Shown here: positions 62,401 through 64,000 of the stretch, piece by piece | How positions within the stretch are numbered: position 1 is the stretch's first letter | Layout: every line of letters starts with the position of its first letter | Assembly: GCA_947496705.1 (NCBI GenBank) | Contig: CANMDW010000019.1 | Span: 1 to 64,000 of the forward strand | Length of the DNA: 64,000 nucleotides | DNA from: an uncultured Aquimarina sp. | Lineage (GTDB): Bacteria; Bacteroidota; Bacteroidia; Flavobacteriales; Flavobacteriaceae | Direction of reading: 5' to 3' | Notes under the pieces: generated by a model | What the model was told of the DNA's origin: nothing | The model's database searches: none | The model's input: the letters and a program-made list of their open reading frames with translations, nothing else | Made by a program: the position numbers and the translations under genes

Positions 62401-64000
62401 GCAATTTGCATAATCATACGTGGATATACACTGTTGCCGCCACTAGAAGTTGTATGTGTTGATAGTAATTGCCCATCAAGATAATAACGCACATTTTGAT
62501 CATCTGCCGCCTGGATTACTAAGTCGTGCCATCCCTGATAGTCATTATTAATTTGTGTGTTTGCATTATCAGAAATACTCCCTGCCCTAGCCCACGATGT
62601 AGTATGCATGGTCTTTTTGGTTCTATCGCCCCAAACATTATAAGGAAGGTATTCGAAATCCAGTTCTGAATAATTAGGATTATCGGGAGCCCAGTTTATT
62701 GTATAAAATGTTTCGACATTTCCATCCTGGTTATTCGCAGGAGAGCTATCAAAATACACCCTTGCCGCATAGGTCCCTTCAAAGAATATTTTTTGAGATT
62801 CTATCCGGGCATTTTGGATGCTGGCAGAAGTTCCGGCTGCTTTGTTAATCACATGCATCACTTTATTTCCCGGTAGCTGAATATCGTTTACAAACTGAAT
62901 ATGCTCTTTTTTATACATAGAACCTTCGGTTGGGCCACTTATACCATCTACTACATTCCATCCAAAACCCAGCATTGTAGGATCTGAGTGACCGGTATAG
63001 GTAAAATCATCAAAAAACTCATTTTCAATAGTAGGAGTAGGATTGCTAACAGTATCCTTAAAAATCATATGATTCAAATTAAAGTCATCACTATCCATCA
63101 CAACTCTCATTATCTGTACTCCTGCACTTAAGGAAACCGTAGTGGTAACCGTTTGCCAATTCTGCCAACCGCCTGTATTAGGCACATTGATTTGTCCACT
63201 CACATTTTGACCATCGACTTCGATATGAAATCGTCGTCCGGAAGCAATTGCTGCCACTCTGGATTCCAGCGTATATGTTTTTGACGCGGTTACATTAACC
63301 GTATATTCCAACCATTCACCAGTTTTTGTCCACCCTAAATTATATCCACCTTCAGAACAGGGTTCTATATCTACAGCATCATCTCGATAAGAACCCCCTT
63401 CATTGGCAGTGGAAAGATCATTAAAAGCTACATTTTGACCCCCAAGATCATAATTTTCGCTTTCGATCTTACCAGGAATACCCCAGGGAGTGCCTCCATA
63501 CGGAGATTGTTGTGAAGTTGCATTCACCGTAATATTTACCGGGGTTGAAGTTTTTGAAGCCCCATCGTTATCGGTTGCTTTTGCCGTAAGGATATACGAT
63601 CCGGAAGTAACATTATTCCAGCTATAGGTGTAGGGAGCAGTGGTATCTTGCCCTATTTTTGTATTATTTCTATAAAATTCTACTTTGGTGATCGTACCAT
63701 CCTGATCTGAAGCATTTACCTGTATCTGAATATTTGCAGGAGTAGTATAGCTACTCCCATTTGCAGGAGATGTAATACTCACTATTGGCTGCTGGTTTCC
63801 TGAACCTCCAGGTTCTGGTATCCACCAGTTTCCTGAAATGACCAACATACTCAGCAAATTGATACTTGCTCCATAATAATCTTCTTGTTTATTTTTTATG
63901 TAGCCCCAGCCCGTGTTTAAAAAGCTTTGGTTCGAACTATTGGTAATAGATGCTGCAACTAGTGGAGCGACAAAGGCAGCTGGTCCATAACGACTACCTA
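59448..64000 (-). CDS. multi-catalytic chitin/glucan-degrading enzyme (GH8-like, CBM6, GH16-like, CBM5/12 x3, GH19, T9SS); N-terminus beyond the window
   Basis: The frame is open to the right edge (about 1516 residues visible, start missing). Order on the protein: the end of a GH8-like domain (63858-64000, with RYGPAAFVAPLVAA and YYGASINLLSMLVISGNWW); Ig-like domain; CBM6-like module (about 63510-63050); GH16-like domain (about 63035-62270) with the ExDxE motif ELDFE at 62652-62666; Ig-like domain; two CBM5/12 modules, Ig-like, a third CBM5/12; a further beta domain; GH19 chitinase (about 60750-59800) with catalytic-site Glu in NIAQETTGG (60330-60332) and YHGRGPIQLSWNYNYG; and a type IX sorting domain (YPNPFTN, GIYFYKV). 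It is secreted by T9SS and heads the cluster. Confidence 0.93.
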   Translation of the reverse strand, partial: GSRYGPAAFVAPLVAASITNSSNQSFLNTGWGYIKNKQEDYYGASINLLSMLVISGNWWIPEPGGSGNQQPIVSITSPANGSSYTTPANIQIQVNASDQDGTITKVEFYRNNTKIGQDTTAPYTYSWNNVTSGSYILTAKATDNDGASKTSTPVNITVNATSQQSPYGGTPWGIPGKIESENYDLGGQNVAFNDLSTANEGGSYRDDAVDIEPCSEGGYNLGWTKTGEWLEYTVNVTASKTYTLESRVAAIASGRRFHIEVDGQNVSGQINVPNTGGWQNWQTVTTTVSLSAGVQIMRVVMDSDDFNLNHMIFKDTVSNPTPTIENEFFDDFTYTGHSDPTMLGFGWNVVDGISGPTEGSMYKKEHIQFVNDIQLPGNKVMHVINKAAGTSASIQNARIESQKIFFEGTYAARVYFDSSPANNQDGNVETFYTINWAPDNPNYSELDFEYLPYNVWGDRTKKTMHTTSWARAGSISDNANTQINNDYQGWHDLVIQAADDQNVRYYLDGQLLSTHTTSSGGNSVYPRMIMQIAFANWIFFNDEIGLNPSSQQRTTTMKVDWVYHAKNVSLSPSEIANRVEAIRTSNLQRLNTMGGGTPTNQSPTITLTAPESGAVYTTGQTVNITANASDSDGNITKVDFLLDGNIIATDTSSPYTANWTATEGNHTLTARATDDDSASTTSSAINITVQTDTGGGNCNVPQYVDGAVYQTGDEVQNFDKKYECLVGGWCSIGGPYTPGGPDNWAWPYAWREIGNCTASIALIKEAAATLSTTCGIPQYVDGAAYQTGEEVQNNGVRYKCKVGGWCSLGGPYTPGGPDDWAWPSAWEDLGACNGDGTSPPTVMITAPGNNTDFTEGDMVTISANAIDPDGVVTAVAFYIDGNLIRQDTSMPYETTWTATTGNHTIAAIATDDSNQSTTSETVNITVQADTDGGENCDTDLYVNGNTYQTGDEVQNLGKKYRCKVGGWCTVGGAYTPGGPDDWAWPLAWEELGPCTGGNLPPEVTVLTPTIIYADALPVTVPLRARVTDSDGIQTPVYVNVPGGALPLLPQGDDIYQSDWSFSEYKTYTYTAQATDNKGEYTNFSFEITIKERIQGGDFLISRQEYNDLFPYRYGTDPGNPSQGPDPALDFFTYEALAEAVERMKNIEVTFERREGTNLYRLTRRDKATNQSAVIRTDTDFDAEWNQSKPIITQVVDYGKFVNESDETVRKRELAAFLANIAQETTGGWDTAPGGRYAWGLHFREEQGFEGTDRLGYRDEGNQNYPPAPGKSYHGRGPIQLSWNYNYGQVSEFLFGDKNVMLNNPEQVLQDGALAFQTAIWFWMTPQFPKPSAHDVMAGNWTPTAYDLERNRIPGFGMTVNIINGGLECGSGTENTKVTHRIGHYVKFTDILNVSNDLDGTDDCSECGCAQMQSFSGIEPEAIATILRTVVPTRKMNMYPNPFTNTVSITFELVQKEIVSVHVSDLIGNQFEKDIKNKTLGPGEHTFSWDTTKYPKGIYFYKVAIGKNIEVFKMVKQ

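Overview
The window looks like a chromosomal segment of a marine, Aquimarina-like member of the Flavobacteriaceae (Bacteroidota). The DNA is AT-rich. Strong promoters follow the Bacteroidota pattern: a TTTG -33 box, 19 bp, then TAnnTTTG or TAnnTTTA. Marker genes fit this group: gliding-motility GldF/GldG, a 950-residue CarB without the C-terminal regulatory domain, type B L31, type IX secretion sorting domains on exported enzymes, and flavobacterial families such as the GlmU-like sugar nucleotidyltransferase. No rRNA, tRNA, prophage, CRISPR array or complete insertion sequence was recognised.

Layout. 1-9.5 kb: gldF-gldG fused into one gene, an iron-siderophore-type ABC ATPase, MmcQ/YjbR protein, rmuC, two tandem small membrane paralogues, a serine hydrolase, an acyl-CoA thioesterase and a haem-binding lipoprotein. 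9.6-24.5 kb: mostly housekeeping genes (carB, rpmH, a TauE/SafE half-transporter, a lytic transglycosylase, mtaB, a peptide-binding lipoprotein, a GlmU-like protein, rpmE, DUF4199, a GT2 glycosyltransferase). 24.7-28.3 kb: a phosphohexomutase and an MsbA-like exporter. 28.3-29.1 kb: no protein gene, but three repeated minus-strand units, each with its own promoter and intrinsic terminator, read here as a tandem small-RNA array. 29.3-36.4 kb: an ECF sigma / putative anti-sigma / Spy-like operon, an RsmB-like rRNA methyltransferase, a 41-bp minisatellite and purL. 36.6-45.1 kb: fatty-acid degradation, with an acyl-CoA synthetase followed by MarR regulator-fadN-fadA-fadE; the two transcription units share a TATGC-NN-GCATA palindrome. 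46-51.5 kb: a GH15 trehalase/glucoamylase-like enzyme, a fused trehalose-6-phosphate synthase/phosphatase and an MFS transporter. 51.5-54.7 kb: a propeller/NTF2 protein, an M28 peptidase and a 21-bp minisatellite. 55-64 kb: a minus-strand chitin/cuticle-degradation cluster with an astacin protease, a GH18 chitinase and a very large multi-catalytic enzyme (GH8-like end, CBM6, GH16-like, three CBM5/12, GH19) that runs off the right edge.

The points most worth following up are the three-copy small-RNA array, the shared operator linking the MarR regulator to acyl-CoA synthetase, the GldFG fusion, the multi-catalytic chitinase, a 163-bp MITE-like element present twice, and GC-rich minisatellites that share a CTTCCGG-like core.
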